From positions 78,193,036 through 78,257,035 of the forward strand of contig NC_073694.1 of assembly GCF_029784165.1 (NCBI RefSeq): 64,000 nt of DNA, in the 5' to 3' direction. This document shows, piece after piece, positions 35,246 to 46,340 of this stretch. Under the pieces are notes generated by a model. That model was not told the origin of the DNA. It ran no database searches and saw only the letters and a list, made by a program, of their open reading frames with translations. Numbering within the stretch: the stretch's first letter is position 1; the number at the start of each line of letters is the position of its first letter. Source of the stretch: Wyeomyia smithii. Taxonomy: Eukaryota; Arthropoda; Insecta; Diptera; Culicidae. The position numbers were made by a program, and so were the translations under genes.

Positions 35246-35930
35246 TGCTGAATTTCAATTTCATAACAATATTAGTTGTAAATTTTATACCTTCTTGAAC
35301 AGCCTCGTACATCGAGTTACAGTTCAACAAAACGGACATTAGCTGCAGCATGGATTGTTGTAGGTATTCAATCTTTTCTGGAGTTGGACTACCTAAATCA
35401 ATACTGGCTGATTTTTCAGCACCAAACACGATTGGTTTGTTACTGTTTGAATTTGAAATATTACCTGTAAGGACACTGGCATATGAACAGCCTGGTGTTG
35501 CCTGAACAGGATTTTTTTTCTGAAATTTGTTATCTGAAGTTAAATTATTACCTACAGACACACCTGCTAATGAAAGTGCTGGTGATGCCTGAACAGTACT
35601 GAAAGTCTTTTGATTACCCACATTGACAACAGGTTGTTTAGAATTCTTACGTTGTCTGGAAGCAATAATTTTTGACCTCACAGGACAATTAAAGAAATTA
35701 GATTTGTGATTTCCCCCACAATTTACACATTTGAAACTATTTGTGGTCTCTTTCACGGGGCAGATATCTTTCGTGTGACCAGTGTCACCACAAATCATAC
35801 ATTTTGCTGCCATATGGCAGTTTCGAGTTCCATGACCATAGGCTTGACAATTCCGACATTGAGTAAGATTATGGAATTCTCCATGTCTCTTGAAATTTTC
35901 CCACTTTATTCGCACGTTAAATAAAACACG
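35232..35930 (-). pseudogene. Jockey-type LINE ORF1, C-terminal part
   Basis: An open frame of 227 codons starting inside the protein (RIKWENFKRHGEFHNLTQC). Three zinc knuckles follow: CRNCQAYGHGTRNC, CMICGDTGHTKDIC and CVNCGGNHKSNFFNC. The TQCxxCQxxGHGTRNC arrangement is typical of Jockey-clade ORF1 proteins, which bind element RNA. The N-terminal half is missing because of 5' truncation. Confidence 0.75.
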
Positions 35931-35959
35931 TATTTTTTACAAACATTTCGAATTATGTA

Positions 35960-36560
35960 CTTCGGTACGATCAAAATGTACCAAGTAATTTTCCTGGTGT
36001 ATTCCAGTTTGGTTAATTTTGGCATTTGCCTTTCGTATACTGCAGTGTTTCGTTTTCGCCTACGACTGGGAGTAAGATAGATTCATTTTCAATGTCTACA
36101 ATAAAGTCTGCATTACGTTGGTTGAAGTCGCCATAGACATGCAGTTTTACTTCTGGTTTCATGTTAGACATAATAGATTCTAGAGTTTTGAAAAATATTT
36201 CATACGAATGTTTATGACCATGTTCCGGTGGAACGTACACGGAACAGGAGATATGTACTTCGCCAGCAATAAATGCATTGGCCCATACGTGTTCAAATTC
36301 TTTATATTTGTCGGATATTATTTCTTCAGAAGTAAAGTCTACATTAATGGACTCCACCGCCTGACTTTTTTCGACTGGTAGACAAATTCCGATCGTGTCG
36401 GAATACATTATAATTGTTTCCAAATACTTCTTCGCTTCGTACGCTTTCGTCCCAGCTACTTTCAGTTCCTAAAATTATTTTAAAAGATGACGACAATAGG
36501 TTTTGCTTAATTCCTTTCATATTTTCCATTCTCATGCAAATCTTAACACTGATCAAAGAA
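35960..36560 (-). pseudogene. Decayed LINE family, endonuclease fragment (copy 2)
   Basis: Two overlapping minus-strand frames (36013-36423 and 36344-36556) carry LGTESSWDESV, VFRHDRNLSTSRKKSGGGV, FEHVWANAFIAGEVHI, VYVPPEHGHKHSYEIFF and HVYGDFNQRNADF. The copy at 49072-49490 shows the same blocks in the same order (VFRNDRNLQ, SGGGVLIAVS, FEHIWIKSHIAGETHV). It is the 5' continuation of the relic split by the Jockey-type LINE. Confidence 0.7.
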
Positions 36561-36799
36561 TAATATCTTAATCAATGCTCATGGTAAAATATTATTTAAT
36601 GTTTGCTTCTTAGAATATTATTTTATTTTATTTTCTCTCATAAATCCATTTACAATCGATTTAATAGTATCATTTCAAAGCCAGTTTGGAATCGCTTCAC
36701 TGAGTATTGCAACACCCAGTTTGAATATTGCAGTACCCTCCGAAAAGTTAAGGATCACCTGGAATATGCGGATATCAATTTTTCGTATTTTGAACTTGA

Positions 36800-37000
36800 A
36801 TAATCTCATGATTTCGACCTGCTAGAAAGTTGCGGTGTTTAGCAAACTTGTTCAGAAGGCTGAATGCTTCTGCATGGTAGACAATTTAGAACTGAATTAC
36901 CCCGCTTTGCGGCGCTAGTGTGCATGCAGTTCTTCGTAATTTGATTTTAACTTATCGCGCGATTATTACTACCCAGAAAGTTGCGGTCTTCAGCTAGTGC
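36800..37000 (-). repeat. Inverted copy of the 150-base repeat
   Basis: GCGGCGCTAGTGTGCATGCAGTT at 36911-36933 is close to the reverse complement of a part of the units at 37386-37690. CAAACTTGTTCAGAAGG nearby matches the start of those units inverted. With the units further right it forms a loose inverted pair around the tRNA-like segment at 37205-37295. Confidence 0.45.
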
Positions 37001-37204
37001 CACCAGTTGTGGTCGAGCATGTCGAAACACAGTACATATAACGCCGCATGTGTGTTCCAAGTTATTCCATCTAGTCAACTCTCTCCAGCAGATATAGCTA
37101 GTCGCTATACAAAATATGAGAGCGCCAATCTCTCTGTTACAAAAACAACTTCCACAAGGCTGTGTATGTCGTTGATCAAGGCGTGTTTAGAACAAGATAC
37201 AATA

Positions 37205-37295
37205 GTGAAACTACCTCCCCAATAGTTTAATTGGCCAAATCACAATACCGAAGACACCGGAGATTGCGGGTTCGAGTTCCGTCTGGACGAGGGAA
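37205..37295 (+). repeat. tRNA-like segment (possible SINE head or tRNA pseudogene)
   Basis: TAGTTTAATTGG (37223-37234) fits an RNA polymerase III A box and GGTTCGAGTTCC (37269-37280) fits a B box, 46 bases apart start to start. The flanking CCTCCCC and GACGAGGG pair poorly, so it is not a functional tRNA. tRNA-derived SINEs are common in mosquitoes, and the repeated sequence that follows could be its body. No A-rich tail or target duplication was identified. Confidence 0.4.
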
Positions 37296-37369
37296 ATTTT
37301 TGTCCATTTTTCGCATCCTACTTTTCAAAACTTAAAATGTAGGTCATAAGACAAAAATGTAATTAGTTC

Positions 37370-37745
37370 ATGAAGCAGAAATTCTTGATCTTCTGAACAA
37401 CTTTGCTGAAAATCGCTCTAAATGGTGAAATTATTGAGCTAAATTAGGTTCAAAACACTCAAAACTACATACATGCTAGTGTTACGTTGCGACTAAATTT
37501 CGCACTATAATGTCCGCCATCACAAGCCCTTGACCTCCTGAGTGACTTAGCTGAAAATCGCAACTCTCTTAATGGTGGGACTCTTGAGCTAAATTAAGTT
37601 CGAAACACTCAAAACTACATGCACACTAGCGCTGCGTTGTGGCTGAATCCCGAACTATATTCTTCTCTAATCACAAGCCCTTGACCTTCTGAGCAATTCT
37701 GCTGAGACCACAACCCTCTAGGTTTCCGGAATCAAGAGATAAGGT
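37370..37745. repeat. Tandem repeat, unit about 150 bases, 2.4 copies
   Basis: CACTCAAAACTACAT occurs at 37456 and 37606; CACAAGCCCTTGACC occurs at 37521 and 37672. The unit begins with CTTGA.CTTCTGA-CAA-TTGCTGA and contains GAGCTAAATTA.GTTC. The third copy is cut off near 37740. Non-coding. Confidence 0.65.
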
Positions 37746-38345
37746 TACATAAATCTGCCCATTTTAGGTGATGTTAAACTTTTCGGGGTGCTGCAATACT
37801 TAGTAAAGCGATTCTAAACTTATGGCAGGTAGTGTACGTACACAGTAAAAAAACTTTATGTCGAATCACAAGTAAATAATAGCCTCCATCGCCTATGATA
37901 GAAAATTTCATAACATTCCACTCAAATTCAAATGATATCACACGTAATTTTTCAAACAAAACCATGGTATACGTCAGAAGCAACTGAAATTTAACCCTCT
38001 AGTACCCAAATTAATTTTTAGACGGACTTCGAAAAAATCACTATAAAGCCCTATAAACATTTTTAAGTCCTTATTGAAGCTTTTTAGAGGTTTGATAGAA
38101 GGCCGTCTAGAGGCGGCACTGGGCACTAGAGGGTTAAATGATGTTGCACATAATTTTCATATAACACCGTGGTTTTCGTCAGAAACAACCGATATTTAAA
38201 TGAGAAAATATTTTACGTGACGTGTAATTTTCAGAATTTTTCACTGTGTAGTAAATCGATCACACATACTGATTTTACTTTGCATCATATTCCTGCAATT
38301 TGCTCGTGAATCTGTTCAATATCCTTGAAGCTCTGTGTTTGATTA

Positions 38346-38868
38346 CACAGTGCAACGAAAATTGACTTTTTTCTGCCGTGGTTTCTACACTGGGGTCGCT
38401 TTTTACGCAGTTGGTTGTACCGCATTTAAAAGAATAAATTAGATATACTTATACTAAACTTATTCAATACCGCATACAAATGATCTTCCAAATCGAGTAA
38501 CATTAATCCGCGTTATTGTAAAAATATCCTGTTTAATAAAACGCATAAAAACAACCCGCGTAAAAATGGACCCCAGTGTATACATAATTTTTTGTGTATT
38601 TTGATGCAAAACCAAATTTCCCTGAGTTTGAACATATTTCAACTTAAGGGGCAACAATGGTGCCATTTTGAATTTTTGAGAAATCGAAATTTTTCGATGT
38701 TTTTTCGACGCCATTTTGTTTTATGACCAAATATCAAAATTCTAAGAGTTTGTCCACATATTAGCATCTTCTAACCCATCTTTAAAAAAAACAGATCTTT
38801 AATCGGACGAAAACTGAGCTTAAAACGGTGATTCTACGAGAATGGTTTTGTCATGGTTCTAGTATACA
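38346..38868 (+). repeat. Foldback family, copy B, split by a MITE
   Basis: CAGTGCAACGAAAATTGAC with CTGCCGTGG at 38348-38380 matches the left end of the element at 564, and 38581-38868 is the reverse complement of 1172 back to about 890. The two parts of this copy become contiguous when the TA-flanked element 38388-38578 is removed. Non-coding. Confidence 0.6.
38388..38578. mobile_element. 191-base MITE with TA target duplication
   Basis: The ends CACTGGGGTC...GACCCCAGTG are flanked by TA on both sides (38386-38387 and 38579-38580). Inner parts of the ends (GCTTTTTACGC on the left, reverse complement of GCGTAAAAATG on the right) also match. TA duplication suggests Tc1/mariner-type mobilisation. 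It interrupts foldback copy B. Confidence 0.75.
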
Positions 38869-39068
38869 CTAAAGTCGCTTTTTACGCGGGGGATACGTGC
38901 CGCGTAAAAAAAACGCGTAAAAAAACCACGTAAATTCCGGAATCCGCGTAAAAAAAACCGCGTTAATTCTGCATCCGAGTGAAGAGGAACCGAAATCCAC
39001 GCAAAAAAAATACCGCGTAAATTCCGGATTCCGCGTAGAAAACCGCGTATCTTTGAGTAACGCTAACT
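38868..39068. repeat. CCGCGTAAA-rich repeat, relative of the 191-base MITE
   Basis: Starts TACACTAAAGTCGCTTTTTACGCG, close to the MITE end at 38386. It continues with about eight copies of (C)CGCGTAAA or CCACGTAAA spaced by A runs or short inserts. Similar broken strings lie at about 53500-53575. Probably a longer variant of the same TIR family whose interior consists of copies of its end. Confidence 0.5.
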
Positions 39069-39479
39069 CGCAAAAAAAAAATGCGCCAGACAAAAGTGTT
39101 CGCAAAAATTTATTTCAAGTCGGGTTTTCTTGAATCTTTCAGCGAATGAACTACTACATATATGGATTATGTTTCGGCATAATTACTAAATTCAATTTCC
39201 TTTCCATCGCTGAAAGCCCGCACTTTTCCCTTAAGACCCCTCATTACATTTTGTGCAATGGTGGAGCCTACCATTGTTGGTCATTTTGATCCATTATTTC
39301 TTCAACTCCAGCTCATTCCTAAACACTTTGGACGATTTTCGAGCTATGGCCTTCATAATGGCCCAATGTACTTTTTCCATATGGTTACGAAGTCGCTATA
39401 AACGGACTAGTTATGCTATCCAAGGGTACTCAATGCTGCACACACATTTTTCACATGATGCTTTGTTATGTGGAACCAC

Positions 39480-39885
39480 ACCGCAGGTACCCGGACGAAC
39501 ACAAAAGTTTCGCGTAGATTCCATAAAGTTCCTCACATTCAAATCGTGGCCGTCCTCGAGGAATCTTGAATAGAGAATCTTCAAGACTCCCCTGTCTATG
39601 GGATCAGTATTCTTGAATGAGAACCGTGTGATGAGAATTTGTCGGATTCGAAAGCTTTCACTTCAAAAGATCCTCGGAATTGGAAACACCCGGACGAACA
39701 CATAAATTCTCAAGAGCTTTTCATATTGAAATCGTAGGTGGCTGCAAAAAGGAGTCCTGAAAAAAGTATTCTCAAAACTGCCCAATCTATGGGACTAGGA
39801 TTCTAGAATGAGAATCGTGTTGAGAATATTTCTCGGATACGAAACCTTTCACTTTAACCGTTATGTGCTCGATGGGATACCCGGT
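39480..39885. repeat. Tandem pair, unit about 200 bases
   Basis: ACCCGGACGAACACA occurs at 39489 and 39688. Each is followed by a similar series (CATTCAAATCGTGG / CATATTGAAATCGTAGG; CTATGGGA-TAG-ATTCT; GAATGAGAA-CGTGT; TCGGAT-CGAAA). Non-coding direct duplication. Confidence 0.6.
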
Positions 39886-39894
39886 TACCTTATG

Positions 39895-40115
39895 AGGTTT
39901 CATCGAACTTTTAGCCTCTTAGCTAACTATTTGGAGACTGGCATTATGCTAACACCGGTGTGTCGGTGGTTAACCTGACGCCCATTTTGCAACTCTATTG
40001 GACTATTTTGGAAGCGACCGGACTAACAGCCCTACATAGCTTGTTCGGAATCTCTTTCATTTTTACATACTCGGGACACGTGGGGAATCCCGCAGTAATA
40101 TGGATCATTGAAGTG
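39895..40115 (-). pseudogene. R1-clade LINE 3'-end fragment
   Basis: CTCTTAGCTAACTATTTGGAGACTGG and GTGTCGGTGGTTAACCTGACGCC match the end of the R1-clade ORF2 and its 3' untranslated region at 5157-5225. ACTCGGGACACGTGGGG near 40065 matches the zinc-knuckle coding region at 5421-5437. It is a short, diverged minus-strand relic of the same or a sister family, which shows that the family has more than one copy here. Confidence 0.65.
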
Positions 40116-40375
40116 TTGAGAAGTTGTGAAGTCATGTGTCACACATGTCCATGTGTGTTATTGTTATTCGGGTGGCCAAGCGTAATCTTTTTTCTAAAGC
40201 GTCACTCGCTCCACAAGAGTATTGTATATACGTTCTCGTACTTACAAAATATTTATACTTGTGGTTACTATTTATTTACGAATGGGTCTTACATTTCTAT
40301 TATTTGTAAGAAATAAAATACAGACTCTTTTACATTTTTTTATGATAACACTGGTAAACATAGGTTTTGCCCTAG

Positions 40376-40495
40376 AGCTCAAACTGGAAAAACAGGAATG
40401 TTATAGATTTTCAATCATTTCTGTGAATTTTGAGGCCCCTAGCAAAGATAAATTTTTCAGAGACTTGAATGAGTCTTCTCAAAGGCCAACGTAGA
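40376..40495. repeat. Dispersed repeat (three copies in window)
   Basis: The core CATTTCTGTGAATTTTG..G.CCCCTAGC followed by TTTTTCAGAGACTT occurs here, at about 13661-13790 (with CCCTAGCC), and, with more change and no TCAGAGACTT part, at 63385-63470. All are on the + strand. Unknown element; non-coding. Confidence 0.5.
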
Positions 40496-41415
40496 AACGA
40501 CCAAGATATTCCATAAAATAGTGGTTGAAGAACGTGCTTCACAAGAAGTGTTTCGTCGTTTTAAATCACTTTTTGTACTTACAATATCGCACGCTGATCT
40601 GGAGGGCTAATAGAGGTCTCGATCAACTAGACTAGTTGAAGGAATTCGTTATGGATATTGTTTTTGGCACATTTGGCATGTTGTAGGATACCGTGCCCTA
40701 GTGCTGAATCGAGAAAATTTCCAGCTCGAAATAAATCCTCGACCAGATCGGGAATAGTACCCGATATCACAACCGTGTGGGAGAGTTAGCAAACCGACAT
40801 CACCAACCACAGAACCACGGGGACCACAAACGCTTTTTGTACTTACGATGTTCAAAAGATCCGTACTCAAAAATGGACTATACGACGATTTTGACAACCG
40901 ATGCAGTACGACCAGATGTTTTGGTGCATTTTTTATAATAACGGCCTGTGAGAGCACCGTGATATTTCTACTAATGTTGAAAAGACACCATTTGTGATTG
41001 GTCGAACAAAATGTTTATCTGATATTTTGTATTAAAACACTGAAATCACTAAAATCCTCTTAAAAAGACTTGTCAGTTAGAGTTAAACCACTGATGCTAA
41101 TCGATGAATTATTCTAGTTTAGTATATCTTCAACCAGATTCTGATTCAGATCCATTCCTAGTTTTGATTTTGTCGCGATTTAAATCAAACCGCGTTTGTT
41201 TGTTTTTTTTTTTTCTGTTTACTTCCGATTTACGAGATCGGAGATTTTTTTTATGTAAACTTCCCAGAATCTGACTCGTGCGCTTCAAGACGATTCTGAG
41301 TAGTTTAATTTGTTGATTCGACCTATGTCAAAACAAGATTCCTTTTACTGTGTAGCACAAAGTAACATTGTTATCCCCAGTGATTGAAATTTCATGATTC
41401 ATTTTCTTCATGCAG

Positions 41416-41616
41416 GTAAAAGAAGACTGGAAGTTTGTGGCGATGGTGCTGGATCGTCTTTTCTTGTGGATATTCACAATAGCGGTCGTATTCGGAACGG
41501 CAGGTATAATTCTGCAAGCACCTACGCTCTATGACACCCGTATGCCGATCGATATTAAAATGTCGGAAATCGCGACGACCACGGCAAAACCATATATCGC
41601 AAAGCCGGTGCTATAA
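41416..41616 (+). CDS. Nicotinic receptor alpha-type subunit, M4 exon and stop
   Basis: Starts GTA AAA GAA GAC TGG in phase 0 after acceptor TGCAG. VKEDWKFVAMVLDRLFLW precedes M4, then IFTIAVVFGTAGIILQAP is the fourth membrane helix. The short extracellular tail TLYDTRMPIDIKMSEI ends KPYIAKPVL and a TAA at 41614-41616. This is the complete C-terminus, as expected for the family. It lies 14 kb from the previous exon. Confidence 0.92.
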   Translation, partial: VKEDWKFVAMVLDRLFLWIFTIAVVFGTAGIILQAPTLYDTRMPIDIKMSEIATTTAKPYIAKPVL

Positions 41617-44600
41617 TCAAATACTGCCCATCAAGTGCCGGCAGCGAAAGACGAATCCACAGATTTCGGTAGTCACCTAGTCGGTTGATCACAAACGACG
41701 ATTGTTTCCTGAATGTGACGGAAATTTTAGTAAAAGCTACGTGATATCCTGATACCTATTTGTATGTCGAAGAAGATGGAAATGGAAATAATCATCAAGA
41801 GAAACATCACCCGACAAGGAAAGTAAAACGAAGAATGCGCAGCATTTTTGGTTTTAGACATGGGAACCCACCTAGTTTAGGTGGGTTGTAGCACAATAAC
41901 GTAAAGCTCGTTTTGTTTCTATTGTTTATTAAGAATACTGAATCGTTTCACAAGTGTTCAATGTTTAACACAATATCGTTTCGTGTTTGTTTTGAGAAGA
42001 TTCAAAAAGTTATATTATATGTGTCGAAAACTTATGATTATATTGGTCGTGTTGATAGAGTGGATAATCATGTGATACAACTATACGATACTAAACTTTA
42101 TTTGTTTTATAGGGTTTAAAGTCGTTTAAATATTTGCTTTTGGATTTAGTCAATACGGCAAAATCATTTTATTTATGATCGTGAGATATTCTCACTAACT
42201 TTTAGATTGATTTTACCAAAGTTACTTTTAATTTTTTTTTTTGCAATCACTGAGCGTTAGTGTCATATTACACAACATCCAATGTGTAGAAATTTATTGT
42301 TACTAAACACCTCGATTGAAAAATGAATAGATCTTATAAATCTATGAAAATTACAAAAACAAATTTACGTTCTAATGATGTGCCTTAATACGTCCTCTTT
42401 TGGAACTTGTATAATTGGGTAACCTTTCCAAGTTGCATATCAATCACTATGGATTTGATCTGAACCTATTTCAACTATTTTGTTACGATTGAAAAATTTA
42501 GGTGTTAATCTGTTTTCATCGCATGTGGAAGCGTACCCCCAGACTGTTTGACCGAAGGTCTCAACGGTCCGTGCTGTTTTTTTTTTCGTTACAGGAAAGT
42601 GCTGCCAGCGTATATCTACAAGTAGTAAAGTAATAACTATGCATTTTCGTTCAACAAATCAAACTGCAGAATCAAATGCGTATCAAATCGCAGTTAGAAA
42701 TATGTTATTAAATTACATTTTTGCTATAAATCAATAAACCTATTTTTAGTAGCTGATACCGTTTTGTCCAATGACAAAAACTTAACGATTAAAAAGCAGA
42801 CCGATATTTTATATGTAATAAAGTTTGTGCTAATTATAGTGGCAGTTGATGAGTAATAAGTATTGAAACTATAAAAGATTAATAGACACACGTGTTTATT
42901 TGCCACACTATATGCATATTGGCCTCTTGATTGAAATATACTATAAAAAAACCAACAAAGAATATCAAATGTCAATATTTGTGATCACTTGTAGAAATAA
43001 AACTTGGTATGCCTGCATATCCTAACAATCTCAATACTAAAACCTACTAGTTATCCACTCTTTAAACAACACGGCCTTTAATATTCTATTTGCAAGTCTA
43101 ATTATTATTATTATTCGTACACAATGTGAATCACAGAAAGAAAACAAAAAAGAAAAACAAATGTAAGTACTCGAAGAGTCATGCTACAATGTTTCATGTT
43201 ATCTCCCTCCATCGGGAGCAGCTCAAATTGTCTTTTGACCACAGGTTAGTAGAAATTAAACCAATTGCATTTGTGGAGACTCATAATGGCAGCATGTTTT
43301 ACCTTGTTCTTCGCACAATACAAGTCATAATCCATCAAAATAAACGTATTCAACCACCCGGATTACAGTAGAATTTGAATCATCAACCGGCGGGTCGATC
43401 TTGAGTCTCAATTAGGAAAACGAATAAATCAAGCGTAGTTAAAGACTTAACGAAATCAATCTAATGCTCTAATACTTTTATCTATAACTATCGACACGTT
43501 TTTCCACTCACTCCCTCACTCACCTAGGTATAAACGTACAATGATTGCAAGTTTCCGCAATTGAATCACAATATCCATTCACTAGTGCATACAGGCTGCT
43601 CGAAAGCTCTCATTCATAATTGCATGAAAACATATTTTCACTTCATTCTTCACTTTATTGACTCTTGAAAAATGGCCACGAAATAGAAAAAGTTTTTATT
43701 AGGGAAAATTAAAAAAACTAAAATTAAATAGGAGAAACAAGTATTTGCATGATTTTTATAGTCGACAAATAAAAGTACCCATAAAACTAAGGACAAACAT
43801 TGAAATAAAAGGTAAACTTTAAATGGAAACAAAACACTATTTAAATATTTTATTTTTTATGCGAATCAACTGAACAGAGTACTATAAAGTAATAATAAAT
43901 TAAAAGGGAAGAAAATACGTTTATATACATAGCTATAATAAACCAAATTACCAGATATCGATTTAAGCAGAGATTATAACAACAATAAAAAACACGACAC
44001 AACAACAAACACAAGAGAAAAACGAACGTAAATAATTTTAAGATAGACAAGATTTGTTTTATGAAGTTTTTGTACAATTTTACTCGAGCACGTGAATCGA
44101 TTTTGGAAAACTTAAACGTTTGATATCTAACTAACGAAAAGCAAACTCGAACGTGACATACGGCGAACATTAGTGAGAAAGAACTGGCCTGTTATTGTTC
44201 TATTACTGTTATTATTGCTATCACTGGATCCTCCAGCATGCGCCCCTTTCGTCCTCACAATCTCTTTTTGTCTCATAAATCGTGCATGCCGAAGCGGAAA
44301 TTGTTTACTACAGCAGTAAAAAAAAAGACTCAGCACGAAAGTTAAATCTGGGATAGACAATTAGTAGGTAGTAGGAAAGGGACACGGCAGGACTCCCGTT
44401 TAGCCGGTAGGACATTGATGATGATTGATTATGCAAAAAGCACTTAAATTACTTCCATCATGGGCGGCAAGTGGATAAGGGTACAACGCACGGAATTGTC
44501 AATCCTCTTGCCACTGCAGCTTGTGGCTGACTTTAGCCGAGCGGTGTAAATGGGTAATAACGAAAAAAATCAATCCATACAGAAGAGAAGATATAGTCGA

Positions 44601-45240
44601 AAAAAACTTTTTTGGTAAAAATTTTAGCAAACGTTAGGGGCGAAAAGAACAATGTATGCAAAAAAGAAAAAGGATAAGTGATTTTATTGTAATTGAGCGA
44701 AAATAAAAAAATATATAGAAATTGAAATAAAAGAGCCTGTGAAATAAATGTTCTTGTTTCACTGGATTAGATTCGAATGCAAAGCAAAGCAAAGCCCTGA
44801 TGCTACATTCGCAGACGGTTTAGTGTACAGGACAATTCCGGGACTAGCGCTGCGATTCTACTAACACTAACAGTCTCTTCCAAACCAGGAGATACGAGCC
44901 TACGATGACTGGTTCGTGGGAGGTTTACATGCATTGAAATTCAACTAATTTTTTTTTAATTAAAATTTGAACAGGTAACAAAGGGTTTTTCAATAAAAGC
45001 GCTACAAAAGTACTCGAACAACGAGTCAAGACTATTAAAATTTTGATCATTATAGGAATAGGAAATTTTCACGCTTTTGAACTACAATTAAACATTAGGT
45101 TAAAACAAAAGTGATATATTTTAATTGACGGCGAGGCATCTCAGTTCATGCTCTTTTTTCAGCCAGAACGGGCGCAAGTTCTATTTGACCGCGATAAATG
45201 AATAAATGAACTGGCTAGATTTATTAGAAATCGTAGTCTG
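41617..45240 (+). other. Receptor 3' untranslated region and downstream sequence
   Basis: No coding frame recognised. The sequence is AT-rich with AATAAA signals at several points, e.g. 44727-44732 and 44744-44749, but I cannot place the polyadenylation site. The first few hundred bases (41617-41900) are less AT-rich and are very probably 3' untranslated region. Confidence 0.45.
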
Positions 45241-45242
45241 CA

Positions 45243-46330
45243 TATTAAAGGCCGCGCGTTTCATAACACCTTCAAGTGCAATTTTGAACAGGAGGTAGGA
45301 AATACCGTCGCCTTGTCGAATTTCTCACGTGATTCAAACGGGCCTGATAACGCACCCGAAATATTTACGCAGCCCAGTACACCACCCATCGTGGCCTTGG
45401 TCAGTCTTGTTAGTTTCGCGTGGATACCATTTTCATCCATAATTTTCCATACATCTACACGGTCGATGTACGATACTATATTCGCCACACTTTTGGAGGA
45501 TCTGCCGCAGCGTGGAGATTTGGTTCGTTGGCGATCGCCTATCGACAAAACCGGCTTAATAACTTCCCACTTGCGGTTGCACGTTTTCGAGCGGTAAAGG
45601 ACGGCGAAAGTTGATTTGGAAAAGCATTTTATAGGCTGCGTTGAGAATCGTGATCGCTCGGTAGTTCTCACATTCCAACTTGGCGTCCTTCTTGTGTACT
45701 AGGAATATAACTCCTTCCTTCCACTCTTCCGGTAGCTGTTATGTATCCCAGATCTCGACTGGTGCAGACAGAAAGTCAAATTATCCGGGTCCAGCTTGAT
45801 AAGCTCCGCTGCGATGACACTTTTCGTCGAACCAGCCGTTACGTTGATTCCTCTCGACGAAGCCAATAGCACCTTCCGCTGCGCTGTTAATGGCTGCTTT
45901 AACATTATTCCAGCAGTCCTCTAAAGGGGCTTCGATGAGCTCTCCCTCATCCGACAACACTGCCACAAAGCTTTGAACGAGTCCAGTGACGACTTTGGGG
46001 AATTTAAGTCGCTTTAGGTCATCCCGTGGCGGGCAACGGTAGCGGATGTTGTTTACAACCGGAAGTTTTTGGCGCATTTTGACCATCAGCGGTCAGAATC
46101 GAGATGAAGGCGGCAAAGTCAGAAGTCGGAGGCCGTTTTCGTCGTGATCCGGTGTGCGAGAAACTTTCCAATAATTATATTTCTCCTGCTCGCCAACCTG
46201 AGCGTTGAGATCTTCAATGACAGTTTTGACAATTTTGGAAAGCTATCCTGCCGGTGACCACAAGTCAGTCTCATTTGTAAAAATACGGAATTGAGAAAAC
46301 AGCTTCGAAAGGTATTTTTGTCACGCTCAG
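45243..46330 (-). pseudogene. RTE-like LINE relic (endonuclease end and reverse transcriptase start)
   Basis: Read on the - strand in broken frames. The part at 45781-46086 has KLPVVNNIRYRCPPRDDLKRL and LEDCWNNVKAAINSAAEGAIGF with WFDEKC, as in the linker after the endonuclease of RTE-type elements. The part near 45690-45600 encodes a version of the EW-EGVI-L-HKKDAKLEC-NYRAITILNAAYK region. The part at 45261-45600 has SVANIVSYIDRVDVWKIMDENGI and LTRLTKATMGG. Aedes RTE-type elements such as JAM1 share this style; the clade call is from memory. Heavily decayed and short. Confidence 0.55.
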
Positions 46331-46340
46331 TTTTCACTGA

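Larger units (their letters stand above)
32600..35935 (-). mobile_element. Jockey-type LINE inserted in the decayed LINE
   Basis: A minus-strand element with ORF1 zinc knuckles (35232-35915), endonuclease (34330-35245) and reverse transcriptase (32673-34333), no RNase H. ORF1 lacks its N-terminal half, so the copy is 5'-truncated near 35935. Sequence on both sides belongs to the other LINE family (endonuclease to the right, linker and reverse transcriptase to the left), which shows this is the later insertion. I did not find an A tail or a clear target duplication. An older relative lies at 16931-17680 and 20823-21170. Confidence 0.75.
27365..41415 (+). other. 14 kb receptor intron filled with transposons
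   Basis: Lies between the loop exon donor (GTAAGT at 27365) and the M4 exon acceptor (TTCATGCAG, 41407-41415). The insertions described separately (decayed LINE family, Jockey-type LINE, MITEs, tRNA-like segment, tandem repeats, R1 fragment) account for most of it. Nearly all coding relics are on the strand opposite to the host gene. The remainder includes 28336-28990 (an unassigned block splitting the LINE relic) and 40500-41400 (no feature seen). Confidence 0.75.

Noticed and set aside
37205..37295. Functional tRNA gene
   Set aside because: The acceptor ends pair poorly and no proper anticodon stem could be drawn; it was kept only as a tRNA-like repeat.
37370..37745. CRISPR array
   Set aside because: The unit is about 150 bases and degenerate, with no short exact repeats and unique spacers, in a eukaryotic context.
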